A stretch of 64,000 nucleotides of DNA from Bacteroidia bacterium (GTDB taxonomy: Bacteria > Bacteroidota > Bacteroidia > B-17B0 > Aurantibacillaceae). Positions 40,170-49,462 of this stretch are shown here, piece by piece. The stretch's first letter is position 1. Every line of letters starts with the position of its first letter. The position numbers and the translations under genes are program-made. The stretch covers positions 1 to 64,000 of the forward strand of contig BPGX01000006.1 of the NCBI GenBank assembly GCA_026003255.1. Reading direction: 5' to 3'. Below the pieces are notes generated by a model. It did not search any database. It was given only the letters and a program-made list of their open reading frames with translations, and was not told the origin of the DNA.

Positions 40170-41651
40170 ATGCCCAACATATATATAGCAAGCTTACTTT
40201 TATTCCTAAGCCTTTCTGTACAGGCTCAGGAATACTTTAATAAAAGTTATAACCCTCATATACCCTATACAAGTTCACAATATTTTCCTACTTATGCTTT
40301 TAATGCTATTGAAACAGAATACGGGTTTTTAGCGGGAGGCGTTTATGTAGATACCATGCAAAGAGTATTGTATTTTATTGTAACAGATATATTGGGGGAC
40401 ACCATTTGCATTAAAAGCTATGGTCAACCGGGAGAAGCCTTTTATCAAGGATATGGAGGAGGCCTATTTGCAACAACTGATGGCAATTATGCTATAAGCG
40501 GTAGTTATTTGCAAGATACAACCAGCGAAGCGGATGGTATATTAGTGAAATTAAATAGTTTAGGCGATACACTATGGACAAGAAGATATGGTTCAAATAC
40601 AACAGAGGTACTTTATGCCGGCATTCAAAGCATTGAAGGTAATTATTATTTAGCGGGTACCGCTTACGATACCATAGGTTTACATTACGATATGTATGTA
40701 GTAAAAGCCGATAGCATGGGCAATGCTATATGGGAGAAAAAGTATGGAGGTGCAGGAAATCAAGGAGCAATTGGCATACAAATAACTATGGATGGCAATG
40801 TTTTATTATGTGGAGAAACTGGTAGTGGCAATAATTATAATGCCCTTGCCATAAAATTAGATACCGCAGGCAATGTGTTATGGACACACAACATTAATAC
40901 CAACGGAGGAGGGGGGGGGAGAATAATAGAAACAGATGATGGGGGTTATTTATATTTAGGTGGATATAAAATAAGTTCATTGCCAAATTACAAGCAATAT
41001 TTTGTTCAGAAACTAAATGGTGGTAAGCAGGTACAATGGGAATTAAAATTTGCTGATGCTGTAAATAGACTACAATCTTACAACTCCTGTGTAGAAGTTG
41101 ATGGCTCTTATATATTAACAGGCGTGCATCAGGATATCATGGGTAATAAAAATCATAGTGTAATAAGCAAAATAAATGCGGCCGGGCAAAAAGTATGGCA
41201 CAGGAATATAAACAAATTTGCACGCGATAATTACTCGCGCGATATAGAAAAAACGAGCGATGGCGGTTTTATCATAGCGGGTTTTGGTTCGGAGTTTTTG
41301 CCTAATGGCATGTATTGCCAGGAGGCATGGCTTTGCAAAGTAGATAGCTTTGGCTGCCTGCAACAAGGCTGCGAGTTGTTTGATGCCATAGAAGAAAAAA
41401 GCCCCACAGCGCAAGAGGAGCTAAATGTTTATCCTAATCCAAGTAAGGGCTTGTTTTATATACAAAGCAGCCAACAAATAGAAAATATACACATAATAGA
41501 TATTTCTGGTAAAAAGATATTTGAGCAAAAGAGCAATGGCACCATGCAGGAAACATTGAGCCTAAGCCTGCCTGCCGAAGGTTTGTATTTATTGCAAGTG
41601 CAATATAGCAATGGAACTTACAAAACTAAGAAAATACATTTAATTAAATAG
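40170..41651 (+). CDS. T9SS type A-sorted propeller-like secreted protein, 493 aa (copy 2)
   Basis: It has the same architecture as copy 1: signal peptide (MPNIYIASLLLFLSLSVQAQ), propeller-like repeats and type A sorting domain (LNVYPNPSKGLFYIQ, DISGKKIFEQ). The 77-base block 40674-40750 is identical to 39169-39245, and 41126-41651 is nearly identical to 39621-40146. The first 150 residues and about residues 250-318 have diverged. A run of nine G at 40911-40919 encodes part of a glycine tract and could slip. It is the last gene of this operon, 23 bases after copy 1. Confidence 0.85.
   Translation: MPNIYIASLLLFLSLSVQAQEYFNKSYNPHIPYTSSQYFPTYAFNAIETEYGFLAGGVYVDTMQRVLYFIVTDILGDTICIKSYGQPGEAFYQGYGGGLFATTDGNYAISGSYLQDTTSEADGILVKLNSLGDTLWTRRYGSNTTEVLYAGIQSIEGNYYLAGTAYDTIGLHYDMYVVKADSMGNAIWEKKYGGAGNQGAIGIQITMDGNVLLCGETGSGNNYNALAIKLDTAGNVLWTHNINTNGGGGGRIIETDDGGYLYLGGYKISSLPNYKQYFVQKLNGGKQVQWELKFADAVNRLQSYNSCVEVDGSYILTGVHQDIMGNKNHSVISKINAAGQKVWHRNINKFARDNYSRDIEKTSDGGFIIAGFGSEFLPNGMYCQEAWLCKVDSFGCLQQGCELFDAIEEKSPTAQEELNVYPNPSKGLFYIQSSQQIENIHIIDISGKKIFEQKSNGTMQETLSLSLPAEGLYLLQVQYSNGTYKTKKIHLIK
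41471..41651 (+). repeat. Shared C-terminal sorting-domain repeat, copy 3 of 3
   Basis: This is the third near-identical copy of the sorting-domain DNA, at the end of the second tandem duplicate. It has slightly more changes than the other two. Confidence 0.85.
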
Positions 41652-41738
41652 CATAAAACCTTTGCTAAATAACATATTTATTTCAATCTTGATTTTTTAG
41701 CTCAAAAACACATTTTAAAAAATTTAAAAAAATAGCTT

Positions 41739-44700
41739 TTAATACGTTTTACCCTGCCATTTTCTAACTCTGCGATTAATTTTATCGGTTATTAAATACA
41801 TGGCAGGAACAGCTACAAGAGTTAGGAATGTTGCAAAGGTTAAACCGAAAATTACAGTCCATGACATTGGTCCCCAGAAAATGGCGTTGTCTCCTCCAAA
41901 ATATATATCGGGATTTAGTTTTTCAAATAATCCGAAAAAATCAATGTTCATTCCGGTAGCTAATGGAACTAAACCTAATACGGTAGTAATAGCAGTAAGC
42001 AATACAGGACGAAGACGCGTTTTTCCGGCCTCAACAATGGCTTCTTTTGCTTCTTCAATTGGGAGAATGTCATCATCATCCATATTTTTTTCTTCACGTT
42101 TGCGTTTGCGTACAAGATCAGTATAGTCAATTAATACAATGGCATTATTCACCACAATACCTGCCAATGAAACAATACCGATACCTGTCATCATAATAAC
42201 AAATTCCATATTAAAAATAGACAATCCCAAGAAAACACCAATGGTACTAAAGAATACAGAAATCATAATGATAAAAGGTTTGATAACAGAATTAAACTGC
42301 GACACTAAAATTAAAGTAATTAATGCCACCGCAATTAATAATGCATTGGTTAAAAATGCCATTGATTTTGCTTGCTCTTCTTGTTCACCGGTAAATTTGT
42401 AAGAATATCCTTCCGGCATTGGATAGCTCGCTAAAATTTCTTTTAGTTTATTATTAATTTCTGTTGCATTGTATCCTTCCAATACATTTGATGAGATAGT
42501 AATAACTCTGTCTAAATCTTTACGTTTAACTGAGCCGTATGTATTGCTATTATAAAAAGTTGCAACAGAAGATATAGGAACTTGTGAAATGCGTCCGTTG
42601 GTTGGATCACGAAAAGTGATTTTCTGATTCATTAATGCAGCGATGTTATATCGATAATAATCATCTAAACGCAATTGTATAGGATATTCATCCTCTCCAT
42701 CTTTGTATTTTGAAATTTCTTTTCCAAACAAGGCATTGCGCAATGCGGAGCCAATTTGTGCGGTAGAAAGACCAAACATACGGGCTTTTTCTCTGTCAAT
42801 AGATACAAGCATTTCCGGTTTGCTTACTTCCAAATCTATTTTCAAACCTTCAATTCCCGGAATATTTTCTTCATCAATTTTACGCTGAATATCATCTGTT
42901 AAGTATAAAAGCTTGTCATAATCTTCTCCTATAATTTCGAGATTGATTGGTTTTCCAACAGGAGGTCCTTCATTGTTTTTATCAACAGAAATTCTGATTC
43001 CCGGATAATCTTTTACATTTTCTGAAATCATTTTCATTACTTCAGAAGAACTTTTTCCATTACGTTTATTAAACTCTACGAACGAAATGGTAATACGTGC
43101 CTTATTAGGTGTATTGCCCTGGCTTGGGCCTTCATTTGGATCATTAGAGCCTTCGCCAACATTTGATACAATAGAAGAAATAATGTCTTTATCGTTTTGA
43201 GTTAATTCAAAAATTTGACGTTCGATTTTTTTAACGATAGAATCGGTTGTGGTAATGTCTGTTCCAATGGGAGCTTCAATAAATACATTTATGTACTTTG
43301 GTTCGTTTTCAGGGAAGAATAAAACCTTTGGTGCTCTAATTCCTAACAGAACAAACGAGAAAATCATTAGCAATGGCAAATACACTGCTATTAATAATAC
43401 CGGGCGTTTCCCACTTAGCCAGTATCGTAATGTACGCTCGTAAAAATTTTCTACGCGAGGCAATAATTTATTTTGAAACCAAATGGTTGCAGGACGCAAT
43501 CCATAGGTATTTATAAATGTTAAAATAGCAAAGGCAATTAATAAATTACCAAATGCAATTTTGCCCATTAGTAAAAATATGATTCCTAAACCGGTAAAAA
43601 TTCCTGCATATTTTAATGCTTTCTTTAAGTTAGGTTTGTATTCATTATCTTCTTTTTTGATATAATTTGCAAGCAATACCGGATTTATTACCAATGCCAC
43701 AAACAACGATGCAGGGAGTACAATGATTAAAGTCATTGGTAAAAACTTCATAAACTCACCCATTAAATCTTTCCAAAAAAGCAATGGGAAGAAAGCTGCC
43801 AAAGTAGTTGCTGTAGAAGAAATAATCGGCACGGCTATTTCGCCCACTCCATTCCATGCAGCGCGCATGGGCGACATTCCTTTTTCTGTATACAAACGAT
43901 ATACATTTTCAACTACCACTATGGCATTATCAACCAACATTCCAAGGGCAAGAATTAATGAAAATAATACTACCAAATTCATGCTCACATCCATAATTGA
44001 AAGTATGGCAAATGACATGAACATAGATAGTGGAATGGCAATACCCACAAACATAGAATTACGCAAACCAATAAAGAAAAGTAATACCAATACCACCAGT
44101 ATTACTCCCATGATAATGCTGTTTTCTAAATTGGAAATTTGATTACGGGTATTTTGCGATTGATCATTGGTAATAGTTACCTGTAAATCGGCAGGGAAAC
44201 GCGTTTTCTTAAAATCAGCTATCAACAAATTAATTTTATCGGTTGCATCTAAAAGATTTTCACCACTCTTTTTAATTACATCTAACGATACAACGGGTAG
44301 TCCATCTAAACGAGCAAAACTTTTGGGTTCTTCGTATCCATCAATTACTTTGGCTATATCACGTAAATACACAATTTTTTCCATCTCGTGTTTTACAATG
44401 ATATTTTCAATGTCGCTCACATTTTTAAACTCTCCAACTACTCGTATATTTCTGCGGTTTTCTCCCAATAAAATATCCCCGCCCGACATGGTCATATTTT
44501 CAAACTTAATAGCATTTTCAATGTCGTTAAACGAAAGCTCCATAGCTTCCATTCTCGGCAAATCAACTACTATATTGATTTCGCGTTTAAGTGCTCCTTT
44601 TAAATCAACACGTTTTATTTCATCCAGATTTTCTAATTCATCTTGTAAGTCTTCGGCATATTTTTTTAAATCATCTAAACTGTAATCGCCTGAAAGGTTT

Positions 44701-45170
44701 ATGTTCATTATCGGGAATTCAGAAAAATCAATATCCATTACCATTGGTTCCATATCCAGATCGTTTGGTAAATCTTTCTTGGCTTTATCTACAGCGTCTT
44801 TCACGTCTTTTAGCGCTTCTTCAACATCTACATCCGTATTAAATTCAACAAAAATGGCAGAGTTATCTTGCACCGAAGTAGATTTTAAATTTTTAATTCC
44901 GTCAACCGATTTTATTTGTTTTTCGAGCGGACGGGTAATTAAATTTTCTATATCAATTGGTGAGTTTCCCGGATATACAGTACGTACATAAATGGTAGGC
45001 ATTTTTAATTCGGGAAATAAATCTTTCGGCATGGTAATGTAAGAGCCTAATCCGAAAAATATAATCAACAATGTAATAATCATTACACTGGTTTTATTTT
45101 TCAGCGACCAGTTAGTGAGGGAAAAACCTTTGTCGTTTGGTTGTATTTTATTTTGAGAATTATTACTCAT
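41739..45170 (-). CDS. RND-family efflux permease, 1143 aa
   Basis: This is the inner-membrane pump of a tripartite efflux system, driven by the proton gradient. Twelve transmembrane segments in two halves and two large periplasmic loops are evident. The central motif is LGMLVDNAIVVVENVY (TM4, with the proton-relay Asp) and the second half has GIVSLAGIVVNNAIVLIDY. An unusually polar C-terminal insertion (KRKREEKNMDDDD) lies in a cytoplasmic loop. The substrate cannot be predicted; the heavy-metal CusA charge motifs are not obvious, so drugs or lipophilic compounds are likelier. It is the last gene of the TetR-TolC-adaptor-RND operon, 26 bases after the adaptor. Confidence 0.93.
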   Translation of the reverse strand: MSNNSQNKIQPNDKGFSLTNWSLKNKTSVMIITLLIIFFGLGSYITMPKDLFPELKMPTIYVRTVYPGNSPIDIENLITRPLEKQIKSVDGIKNLKSTSVQDNSAIFVEFNTDVDVEEALKDVKDAVDKAKKDLPNDLDMEPMVMDIDFSEFPIMNINLSGDYSLDDLKKYAEDLQDELENLDEIKRVDLKGALKREINIVVDLPRMEAMELSFNDIENAIKFENMTMSGGDILLGENRRNIRVVGEFKNVSDIENIIVKHEMEKIVYLRDIAKVIDGYEEPKSFARLDGLPVVSLDVIKKSGENLLDATDKINLLIADFKKTRFPADLQVTITNDQSQNTRNQISNLENSIIMGVILVVLVLLFFIGLRNSMFVGIAIPLSMFMSFAILSIMDVSMNLVVLFSLILALGMLVDNAIVVVENVYRLYTEKGMSPMRAAWNGVGEIAVPIISSTATTLAAFFPLLFWKDLMGEFMKFLPMTLIIVLPASLFVALVINPVLLANYIKKEDNEYKPNLKKALKYAGIFTGLGIIFLLMGKIAFGNLLIAFAILTFINTYGLRPATIWFQNKLLPRVENFYERTLRYWLSGKRPVLLIAVYLPLLMIFSFVLLGIRAPKVLFFPENEPKYINVFIEAPIGTDITTTDSIVKKIERQIFELTQNDKDIISSIVSNVGEGSNDPNEGPSQGNTPNKARITISFVEFNKRNGKSSSEVMKMISENVKDYPGIRISVDKNNEGPPVGKPINLEIIGEDYDKLLYLTDDIQRKIDEENIPGIEGLKIDLEVSKPEMLVSIDREKARMFGLSTAQIGSALRNALFGKEISKYKDGEDEYPIQLRLDDYYRYNIAALMNQKITFRDPTNGRISQVPISSVATFYNSNTYGSVKRKDLDRVITISSNVLEGYNATEINNKLKEILASYPMPEGYSYKFTGEQEEQAKSMAFLTNALLIAVALITLILVSQFNSVIKPFIIMISVFFSTIGVFLGLSIFNMEFVIMMTGIGIVSLAGIVVNNAIVLIDYTDLVRKRKREEKNMDDDDILPIEEAKEAIVEAGKTRLRPVLLTAITTVLGLVPLATGMNIDFFGLFEKLNPDIYFGGDNAIFWGPMSWTVIFGLTFATFLTLVAVPAMYLITDKINRRVRKWQGKTY

Positions 45171-45196
45171 ATTTATTTAGAAGTTTATGTGATAGA

Positions 45197-46372
45197 TTAC
45201 TTAGTTCTGATAATTGCACCATCTGACACTTCGTTATATCCTGCAGTTATAACCTTATCATTAGGGTTTAAGCCTTCTATTATCATTGTTTGACCGCCAC
45301 TTGTTTTTCCTGTTTTAACGTATGTTTTTCGGGCAACTTTTTTACCTTCTTTTTCTACTGTAGTATATAAATAATCTCCTTTAGAGTCTTTACCTAAAAT
45401 CATTGTTGGAACAACAAAAGCTGAGTCTGCTTCAAAATCTTTTATTTTAAGCATACCTATAGCATTTGGTTTAAGTATTTGGTCTTTATTTGGTAAGCCA
45501 ACTTCTACTTTAAATGTTCTGTTTTTAATATTAATTACATTAGAAGTTCTATTAATATTAGCCTCTAAATTTTCAATTCCTAATGCAGGGAAATTTACGA
45601 TTGCTTTATCACCTTGTTTAACAGATTTAACATACATTTCAGAAACATCAGCCAGCATTTTCATGTTGTTTAAATTTACAAACTGAATTAAAGGAGTGCC
45701 GGGCATAACCATTTCTCCTTCTTTACGGAAAATCTCATCAACAATTCCATCACCGGGAGCTTTAACTATAGAAAGGGCTAATTGAGTTTGTAATGTTTTT
45801 AATTTTTGTTCTAAACTCTCTTTGTTATTTTTAGCTTGTAAATATTGAATTTCTGAACCAATCTTTTGTTCCCATAGTCTTTTTTGGCGCTCATATACAG
45901 TAGTTGCTAAATCAAGTGCTGTTTTAACCTCTTCAATGCTACTTTCGATAGTTGCGGTATTTAATTTAACCAACACCTGACCGGCACTTACCTTTTGACC
46001 TTCTTTAACTAAAATAGATTTAATTTGTCCGGCAGCCTCGGCACTTAAAGTAACATTTTCGTCTGTTGTAACTGTTCCGCTCACTTCAAAAAAGTGCTCG
46101 AATTTTTCAGGTTGTATTAATTTCGTTTCAACTAAAATTCCTATATCAGACTTTGTGGCATTTGTATCTAATGCTGCTATTTCTTTTTCCAGATTGGCAA
46201 TTTTTGTTTTTAAATCGTTTAATTGGCTATGATATTTTGCCAGTTCAGATTTTTTCTTTTCCAAATCTCCGTTAGTATTTGTTCCGCATGAAGCTAAAAA
46301 CACGATAAGTGATAGCGCTGTAAGGGCCCTCATATAATTTATTTTTGATTTATGGTTAATAGATGATTTCAT
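45197..46372 (-). CDS. RND efflux periplasmic adaptor (membrane fusion lipoprotein)
   Basis: It links the pump to the outer-membrane channel. The lipobox is FLASC, with the signal starting properly at the in-frame ATG 13 codons in (MRALTALSL, 46333); the frame itself opens at 46372. A coiled coil (ELAKYHSQLNDLKTKIANLE) follows the lipid anchor. Then come the lipoyl half (AAGQIKSILVKEGQKVSAGQ), the alpha-hairpin, the second lipoyl half (IVKAPGDGIVDEIFRKEGEM) and the beta-barrel/MP domains. The order and length (391) are standard. It is co-transcribed with its partners on both sides. Confidence 0.92.
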   Translation of the reverse strand: MKSSINHKSKINYMRALTALSLIVFLASCGTNTNGDLEKKKSELAKYHSQLNDLKTKIANLEKEIAALDTNATKSDIGILVETKLIQPEKFEHFFEVSGTVTTDENVTLSAEAAGQIKSILVKEGQKVSAGQVLVKLNTATIESSIEEVKTALDLATTVYERQKRLWEQKIGSEIQYLQAKNNKESLEQKLKTLQTQLALSIVKAPGDGIVDEIFRKEGEMVMPGTPLIQFVNLNNMKMLADVSEMYVKSVKQGDKAIVNFPALGIENLEANINRTSNVINIKNRTFKVEVGLPNKDQILKPNAIGMLKIKDFEADSAFVVPTMILGKDSKGDYLYTTVEKEGKKVARKTYVKTGKTSGGQTMIIEGLNPNDKVITAGYNEVSDGAIIRTK

Positions 46373-46380
46373 GAATTGGA

Positions 46381-47736
46381 TTATTTATTGTTCATTATTT
46401 TTTCTAAACGAGCTTTGCTGTTTAATAAATCCAGCATGGCATTTACATAATTTCCTTGTGTGCTTAAAAACTGTGCTTGTGCCTGAGCTAATTCCATGCT
46501 GCTGGCTAAACCTTCTTTGTATTTAATAAGTGTTTTATTGTAAATTTTCTCGGTAAGATTTAAATTTTCTTTTTCAACCATATAGCGCTCCATAGCTGAT
46601 GAAAAATCAGCTTTTGCGCTTTCTGCCTGTATTTTCAGGCTTTGTTCAATTTGTTTTTGTGTATTTAAAAGTTTTTGATACTCTTGTTTGGCTTGTCCAA
46701 TTTTAGCGCCTTTCATTCCGCTATCAAAAATTGGCACAGAAATTTTTAATCCCCATAATGTAGTGGGGAACCATTTTTTATCAGTGTCAAAAACATCAAA
46801 ATCGTTTCTTAAAGCATTTTGTGTGTGCGAAAAAAACGCTCCTACTCTTGGCATATACCCATAGCGTTCTCTTCTCAAGTTAAGTTTTGCTAATTGAGTT
46901 TGTGTTTGTAATATTTTATAATCGAGATTATCGTTATACTTAAACTCTGTATTTGTAATCGTTTCAGCGGTATTATCTGCAATAAGCGATGACAAGTTAT
47001 CGGTTAATGTAATTTGCGAATCAACATCGAGCCCCATTTGTAATTTTAAAAGTTTATAGGCTAAATCGGTTTGTTTGTTTAATCGGTTTAAACTATTGGT
47101 TAATGTTGCAACACTAACTTTCATTTGATCTACATCTTGCTCTTCAGCAAAGCCAGATTTATAAATTGCTTCTGTTTCTTTCAGAATTTTATTCATATTA
47201 TCGAGCGATTGCTGTAATACTTTTTTATTTTCTTCAGCAACAATAACTGTGTAATAAGCTTGAGCTACCGCCTCCTTTACATCATTTTCTGTTTTACTTA
47301 ACGAAAGCTTAGAAACCAATGAATAGGTTCTGGATGCCTGAAGCGCTACAATGTATGAACCATCAAAAATTAACTGAGAAGCACTTATTCCGGCATTGGT
47401 ATTATAATTAGTACCAAACCTAAGTGGAACCAAATCGTTAGGGTTAGCCATAGGATTAAAGGCATTTGCAGGCAATACCTGAGTAGGTATATCAATAAAG
47501 TTCTGAAAATTAACTTCTCCATTTACTTGGGGTAAGCCAATAGTAGTAGTTTCAAAAATTTTCTTTTCTGCAATTTTTACATCGGCTTGCGCATTTTTTA
47601 CTACATAAGAATTTTTAAGTGCAAACTCTTGAGCTTCTTTTAAACTATATGCTCCTGCCGATTTTTTTTCTTGAGCATATAAGCAATTTGAAGAAATAAA
47701 GAGCAGAATAAACCCAAACTTTTTAAAATGATTCAT
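46381..47736 (-). CDS. TolC-family outer-membrane efflux channel
   Basis: A signal peptide (FGFILLFISSNCLYAQ) is followed by two outer-membrane efflux repeats, with the long heptad-rich helices that form the periplasmic tunnel (for example SLKEAQEFALKNSYVVKNAQ and the second-repeat NKTLIKYKEGLASSMELAQA). The length of 451 residues is normal. It starts 8 bases after the regulator gene and ends 8 bases before the adaptor, so the four genes form one operon. Confidence 0.92.
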   Translation of the reverse strand: MNHFKKFGFILLFISSNCLYAQEKKSAGAYSLKEAQEFALKNSYVVKNAQADVKIAEKKIFETTTIGLPQVNGEVNFQNFIDIPTQVLPANAFNPMANPNDLVPLRFGTNYNTNAGISASQLIFDGSYIVALQASRTYSLVSKLSLSKTENDVKEAVAQAYYTVIVAEENKKVLQQSLDNMNKILKETEAIYKSGFAEEQDVDQMKVSVATLTNSLNRLNKQTDLAYKLLKLQMGLDVDSQITLTDNLSSLIADNTAETITNTEFKYNDNLDYKILQTQTQLAKLNLRRERYGYMPRVGAFFSHTQNALRNDFDVFDTDKKWFPTTLWGLKISVPIFDSGMKGAKIGQAKQEYQKLLNTQKQIEQSLKIQAESAKADFSSAMERYMVEKENLNLTEKIYNKTLIKYKEGLASSMELAQAQAQFLSTQGNYVNAMLDLLNSKARLEKIMNNK

Positions 47737-47744
47737 ATTTCAGT

Positions 47745-48410
47745 TTATGTGTTATAAAAAAGAGATTCGATTGTTTTAAGTTTTTTATCTAAGTATTTTA
47801 ATCCTTTTGTGGTAGCTATACCACGAATATGTTGTTTTAGCATTTCCAAATAAACTCGATTAAAAGAAAACCTATCTGGCGGAAAAACTATGGGGTCGAA
47901 AATAACATCAGCTTTAGACACATATAGCATGCTTATTATTTCGGGGTTTATATCTTCACGATATAAGCCTTCATTAATACCTTTTGTGATATTATGTTTA
48001 ATAGATTCGTAAATAAAATTGCGTTTGTGATCGCCAAATTTTTTCCATGCAGTGGGGTGGTACTTTTCTAAATCGTAATGGATTGATGGGTGTATTCGCT
48101 TTAAAGTTTCATTAATGGTGGTTGCTATTTGCATTAAATCGTCAATGGCATTGTTTTTAGAACTTAATAAACTTTTTACCTGACACTGGTCAATTTCCAG
48201 ATGTTTTTCCATTACAGCATTAACTAATTCGTCTTTATTGGCAAAATGCTGGTAAAGCGTTTTTTTCGACATGCTCATATTTTTGGCTATGTCATCCATT
48301 GTCATGCTCTTTATGCCATATTTCATAAAAAGCTCAAAGGCCTGAATTATTATTTGCTCTTTTTTTTCCACGGGGTGCAAAATTATATTTTTTTTAACAA
48401 ATGGGAACAT
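47745..48410 (-). CDS. TetR/AcrR-family regulator of the efflux operon
   Basis: The N-terminal helix-turn-helix (about residues 15-65) reads IKSMTMDDIAKNMSMSKKTL, then YQHFANKDELVNAV, which is typical of TetR. The C-terminal ligand-binding half is diverged. As the first gene of the operon it probably represses its own transcription together with the TolC, adaptor and pump genes. No clear palindromic operator was identified in the AT-rich upstream region. Confidence 0.9.
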   Translation of the reverse strand: MFPFVKKNIILHPVEKKEQIIIQAFELFMKYGIKSMTMDDIAKNMSMSKKTLYQHFANKDELVNAVMEKHLEIDQCQVKSLLSSKNNAIDDLMQIATTINETLKRIHPSIHYDLEKYHPTAWKKFGDHKRNFIYESIKHNITKGINEGLYREDINPEIISMLYVSKADVIFDPIVFPPDRFSFNRVYLEMLKQHIRGIATTKGLKYLDKKLKTIESLFYNT

Positions 48411-49022
48411 TTTTTGTTTTTTTTGTTTCCAAATTAGATGAATGCTTATAAATAAAAGATTAACAATAGCTTAATGCTCAATTGAAGTAATAATAATGTA
48501 ATAAATATTGCTTTGTATTGGTTTTTAAAAGCACACCTTTTCCCTTCATAATATCGTCGGTGTGGTTTTGGTTGATTTTAAAAAAGAGCTTCAAACGAGA
48601 AGCTCTTTTTTATTAAATATAATTAACCATAGCTTTATCACTAAGACTTAACTTTAAAAAAATGCATGAAAGGATGAATTTTTTTATTTAACAAACCTTT
48701 GATGCTTTGTTATATAAACCATATTATTTAATCATCATATTGGTTTCAATATACAGCATTTGCAGTATTGAATTTTTTTAAAATCAGAAAGAATTTTGAA
48801 AAAAATTAATGCTATGAAAAAGAATATTACTCATAATTTAACACCTTTGCCATACGGAAAAATTAATGGAACAAGTATGTAATTATTATTATAAACACTA
48901 AATAGCTTATTAATTAGAAATTATAATTGAAATACAAAAGTTATAGTAATTTCAATTACCCATTACTTGAAATTTACAAGAAAAGGTCTTAATTAAAAAA
49001 AGAAATAAATTGTTGCCAGCCA
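48411..49022. other. Non-coding gap, 612 bases
   Basis: This is the longest gap in the window and is very AT-rich. It contains a strong hairpin (48581-48610), a weaker CACACC/GGTGTG pairing just before it (about 48532-48564), and an inverted repeat AATTGAAAT / ATTTCAATT (48925-48933 with 48949-48957). It also has a 22-codon open frame (48814-48882) starting MKKNITHNL that I cannot support as a gene. No tRNA is visible. Confidence 0.5.
48581..48610 (+). terminator. Strong hairpin terminator without an obvious gene
   Basis: The stem AAAAAGAGCTTC / GAAGCTCTTTTT with a 6-base loop is followed by more T on the plus strand. The flanking A and T runs let it work in either direction. No coding gene ends at it, so it may close a small RNA or stop readthrough before the efflux regulator. 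Confidence 0.6.
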
Positions 49023-49454
49023 TTAAAACTTCATCCATGTGCGATCGGCAAGTTGCTTTACGCTTGCTATAAATTTTTCGAAAGGTATTTTCTTACCCCA
49101 CTCTTCCGGAGAAATCATTGATAAAATGGTTTCTCCGTTTTTATTTTCATAGAGATAATAAACATGATTGATAACAGGCGTAAAATTCATTTTTGCTTCA
49201 TAAATTTTATGCGATAATTCTTTGCGTTCCTGAATTTCTGCTGCTTGTTTTGCCAACAATTCTATTTGCTCACGAATTTGCTTTAATTGCATATCCGTTT
49301 GCTCTTCCATAGCATTAAGTGCCTGATGCTTTATAACGCCTTCTTCTGTTGGTTTAACAACTGCACTGCCACGGTTGTGTGCATAGGGCAAAGAACCGGG
49401 CGTTTCGGTAATTTTATCAGGGTCAATTGGATTATGAAATTCTTCTTGCATCAT
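49023..49454 (-). CDS. DUF2452 protein
   Basis: The 143 residues match the DUF2452 pattern: an N-terminal NPIDPDKITETPGSLPYAH segment, a central coiled coil of about 45 residues (KQIREQIELLAKQAAEIQER), and a C-terminal YYLYENKNGETILSMISP motif with a conserved EWG. It is probably cytoplasmic, and the family has no known function. It starts 8 bases after the corrected end of the photolyase gene, so the two are probably co-transcribed. Confidence 0.8.
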   Translation of the reverse strand: MMQEEFHNPIDPDKITETPGSLPYAHNRGSAVVKPTEEGVIKHQALNAMEEQTDMQLKQIREQIELLAKQAAEIQERKELSHKIYEAKMNFTPVINHVYYLYENKNGETILSMISPEEWGKKIPFEKFIASVKQLADRTWMKF

Positions 49455-49462
49455 TTACAAAT

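Noticed and set aside
41800..44991. Many plus-strand open frames opposite the RND pump
   Set aside because: They are shadows of a strongly coding minus-strand gene.
48814..48882. 22-codon open frame MKKNITHNL... in the 612-base gap
   Set aside because: It is too short to support. It has no promoter core, no neighbour that would process a peptide, and no repeat of the sequence elsewhere.
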